Shown piece by piece: positions 14,115-15,922 of a DNA stretch of 15,922 bases. Made by a program: the position numbers and the translations under genes. This stretch comes from Fimbriimonadaceae bacterium (GTDB taxonomy: Bacteria > Armatimonadota > Fimbriimonadia > Fimbriimonadales > Fimbriimonadaceae), in NCBI GenBank assembly GCA_020849075.1, contig JADLGZ010000126.1, positions 1 through 15,922 on the forward strand, in the 5' to 3' direction. The first letter of the stretch is position 1. Each line of letters starts with the position of its first letter. The notes beneath the pieces were generated by a model, which did no database searches, was not told the origin of the DNA, and was given only the letters and a program-made list of their open reading frames with translations.

Positions 14115-15485
14115 TTAGCTTCCGGGAAGGGGTGGGGGACCTGATTTCTTGGGTGTTGGGTTAGGGGTCGGAGCCGAATCGCGTGGTGGTTTGGACTCGT
14201 TGCCTGATCTTGGCTCAGGGGGAGACGAGACTTCGCCGACCACGCCGTCAAGAGGGCCGCTGAAGAGCTTGGCGGCGAGGACAGTCTGGATGACCTGGGT
14301 GATTTGGCTGGATGCTTCGCCGGCGGCATTGCCAAAGCCGCTGATGTTGACCAATTTGGCTTGGCCGAGAGCTTTGGCGATTTCGGGCGCGATAGCAGGA
14401 AGCATTTCGAGTTGGCGGAGGGCAAGATATTGATTTCCGCCGTCTCGCATCGCCTCATTTACCTTGCGGATTCCTTCGGCCTGGGCTTCGGCAATGCGCC
14501 GGATCTTGAGGGCCTCGGCATCGGCGGCGGCACTGGCCTCAACCAGCATCTGTTCGGCGTCGGCCTTTGCGCTGGCGATTTGGGTGGCCTGGAGTTCGGC
14601 TTCTCGTTGGGTGGCTAGGGCAGTTTGGCGCTTGGCCTCTGCTTCGGCGACGATAACGGCGTTCTCAGCTCGGCGTTGTTCGAGGTCACGGGTGCGGTCG
14701 CTGATGGCTTGCTCGGCGGCTAGCTGGGCTTCGCGTGAACGGCGCTCCTGATCGGCTTGGACGATGTCGGCGTTGGCCTTGGCTTCCAGAGCGGTTTGGC
14801 GGCGTCGGGCTTCGGCAACTTCGCTTTGCACATCCTTGATGTTGAGGGAGTTGAAGACGAGGCCAAGATCTTGGAGTTCGCGTGAACAGGCGCTCTTGAT
14901 GATGATGGCGAGGCGGTCGTCATCCTCGCTGGTGATCGCAAGATTGTGGTCAATTTGGGCTGGCGAGGCGGAGGCACGCATGGCGGCGGATCGGTTGAAT
15001 AGCTCGTCGTGGTGCAGGAGGTTGATAGCGCGGCGGCCGGTCGAACTGAGCAAGTCAACGAGGATTGAGTTTTGTTCGACCTCGCCCTTACTGAAGAACT
15101 TGTTCGCGGCAGTCTTGATCATTTCGTTGGTATCGCCGATGCTGACGATGGCGCTGGCAAGGACTCGAACCTTGATCGGTTTGGTTCGGCCTTCGTCGTC
15201 TACGTCGGCGGTTTGGTCTGCGATGTCGAGGTCAATGTTGATTGCCTTGCTGGGAATCGTGGTCGCAGTTGTCAAAACGGGGATCTCAACGGCCTTGCCC
15301 GGGCCTCTGAACGTGTTGGTTTTGCCGCCAAACCAGCTGACAAGGCGGATCGTACCGGCATCCACGGTCGTTAAGAAGCGACTGATGATGAAGGGAATGA
15401 ATAGGACGGCGGCAACGATGAGGCCAACGAGCACGAAAAGCGGGGGTAGATTTCCTCCTTCAACTTGAGCAAACGCAACGTTCAT
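14115..15485 (-). CDS. Flotillin-like SPFH protein
   Basis: The protein has one membrane segment near its N-terminus (about residues 15-35 from the ATG), an SPFH/band 7 domain (about 40-225, with VDAGTIRLVSWFGG and GPGKAVEIPVLTTA), then a long Ala/Glu/Arg/Gln-rich coiled coil (about 225-355, repeated EAxA/QAxR patterns), the flotillin end region (QLEMLPAIAPEIAKAL, ISGFG) and a proline-rich tail (PRSGNESKPPRD ... PPLPGS). Flotillins form large ring assemblies that organise membrane microdomains and affect fluidity and transport. I chose ATG 15485; a TTG at 15500 in the same frame would add MSQVA. Neither has a Shine-Dalgarno site. The nfeD-like gene lies 69 bases upstream on the same strand, the usual partner arrangement. 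The proline-rich end is longer than in Bacillus FloT and could be a protein-contact tail. Confidence 0.9.
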   Translation of the reverse strand: MNVAFAQVEGGNLPPLFVLVGLIVAAVLFIPFIISRFLTTVDAGTIRLVSWFGGKTNTFRGPGKAVEIPVLTTATTIPSKAINIDLDIADQTADVDDEGRTKPIKVRVLASAIVSIGDTNEMIKTAANKFFSKGEVEQNSILVDLLSSTGRRAINLLHHDELFNRSAAMRASASPAQIDHNLAITSEDDDRLAIIIKSACSRELQDLGLVFNSLNIKDVQSEVAEARRRQTALEAKANADIVQADQERRSREAQLAAEQAISDRTRDLEQRRAENAVIVAEAEAKRQTALATQREAELQATQIASAKADAEQMLVEASAAADAEALKIRRIAEAQAEGIRKVNEAMRDGGNQYLALRQLEMLPAIAPEIAKALGQAKLVNISGFGNAAGEASSQITQVIQTVLAAKLFSGPLDGVVGEVSSPPEPRSGNESKPPRDSAPTPNPTPKKSGPPPLPGS

Positions 15486-15554
15486 AGCAACTTGAGACAA
15501 TCTTAGCCGATTGTTGAATCAAGATACGAGGGCGGGGGCGGCGGGTTGCGAGGG

Positions 15555-15922
15555 CTAGGTTTCTCGGATGACCACGCAGGTGCCGCGGTCGGCATTGATT
15601 TCCGCAATCATGACTTCTTCGCCCTTGCTGATCGTGACCCCTCGCTCGCGTTCGAGGGGGTCAAGGGTGGCGAGGAGTTGTTTGACCTCACCATCAACGG
15701 TGACGCGGATCAGTCCTTGACCATTAGCATCGAAGTTGGAGATAGCCTCGGCGGCATGAGCGAGTTGGCTGGCGAGTCCTTGGCTTGGTTTGGTCGCGAA
15801 GTTCAGGATGAGGTTCATCATCGGTCGGATGAGGAGGAACGTGAACAACAAGCCACCCGCGATAGCGGCAAGCCAAAGTATGGGGCCGGTCAGTTTGTCT
15901 TTTAGGAGGACCCCGGTAGCCC
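15555..15922 (-). CDS. NfeD-like membrane protein, partner of flotillin (5' part outside window)
   Basis: The frame is open to the right edge, so the start is not in view; 121 residues are visible. They comprise a membrane helix (VLLKDKLTGPILWLAAIAGG and on through LLFTFLLIRP), a linker, and a small beta-barrel of the NfeD C-terminal OB type (GQGLIRVTVDGEV, ISKGEEVMIAEI, TCVVIRE). Short NfeD proteins of this form (YuaF type) are encoded next to flotillins and are thought to act with them in membrane organisation. A TTG at 15849-15851 could be taken for a start but falls inside the membrane helix. The distance to the flotillin gene and the common strand suggest one operon. Confidence 0.8.
   Translation of the reverse strand, partial: ATGVLLKDKLTGPILWLAAIAGGLLFTFLLIRPMMNLILNFATKPSQGLASQLAHAAEAISNFDANGQGLIRVTVDGEVKQLLATLDPLERERGVTISKGEEVMIAEINADRGTCVVIRET

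Noticed and set aside
15449..15455. AAGGAGG inside the flotillin gene, looking like a ribosome site
   Set aside because: No start codon lies at a usable distance downstream in the flotillin frame, and it encodes EGG directly before the membrane segment.
14764..15468. Open frame of 234 codons on the plus strand opposite the flotillin gene
   Set aside because: The minus strand here encodes clear SPFH and coiled-coil sequence; the plus frame is low-complexity Ser/Arg-rich shadow sequence.
15546..15905. Open frame on the plus strand opposite the NfeD-like gene
   Set aside because: The minus-strand product has a membrane helix and an OB-type barrel and the usual position beside flotillin; the plus frame has neither.

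Overview
The window most resembles a chromosomal segment of an Armatimonadota (Fimbriimonadia-like) bacterium. This is an inference. It rests on the pilin-like protein at 7573-8466, whose start (GFTLIELL ... ILFPVFAQAR) is a style common in Armatimonadota and Planctomycetota, on the paired-EF-hand dockerin-like C-terminus at 9836-9994, and on the GC-moderate, densely packed genes. No rRNA, tRNA, CRISPR array, transposase or integrase was recognised.

Left part, minus strand (1-2604): the probable 5' end of a gene running off the left edge; an exported fusion of a LolA-like domain with a CHWC thioredoxin, with its own TATAAT promoter and a strong hairpin terminator; and a polytopic GT-C-type membrane glycosyltransferase-like protein.

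Central part, plus strand (2700-8702): ispG of the MEP isoprenoid pathway, whose conserved N-terminus extends upstream of any canonical start codon. It is followed by two very small membrane proteins coupled through ATGA overlaps. A compact promoter/operator region (4357-4416) with three palindromes sharing AGAAT/ATTCT half-sites precedes a LacI-family regulator. The lacI gene is chained by ATGA overlaps to a probably exported GH13 neopullulanase-like amylase, a type IV pilin-like (DUF1559-style) protein and a 79-residue membrane-anchored protein. This looks like a self-regulated alpha-glucan operon that also makes a pilin-like surface protein.

Next (8863-10036) is an exported protein with a C-terminal dockerin-like domain. 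It is split by a single +1 frameshift near an AAAA run. A nested hairpin (10122-10182) separates it from a convergent leuA.

Right part: leuA (minus) encodes the catalytic part of 2-isopropylmalate synthase without the leucine-binding regulatory domain. Divergent from it is glgP (plus), an 853-residue alpha-glucan phosphorylase with an N-terminal DUF3417-type region. Tail-to-tail with glgP is a minus-strand nfeD-like/flotillin pair at the right edge.

Functionally, two gene groups deal with alpha-glucan: outside the cell (amylase operon under LacI) and inside (glgP). Several genes here have a -10-like hexamer only 5-8 bases before the start codon and little Shine-Dalgarno sequence, suggesting leaderless mRNAs, whereas genes inside the operon carry clear GGAG/GAGG sites.
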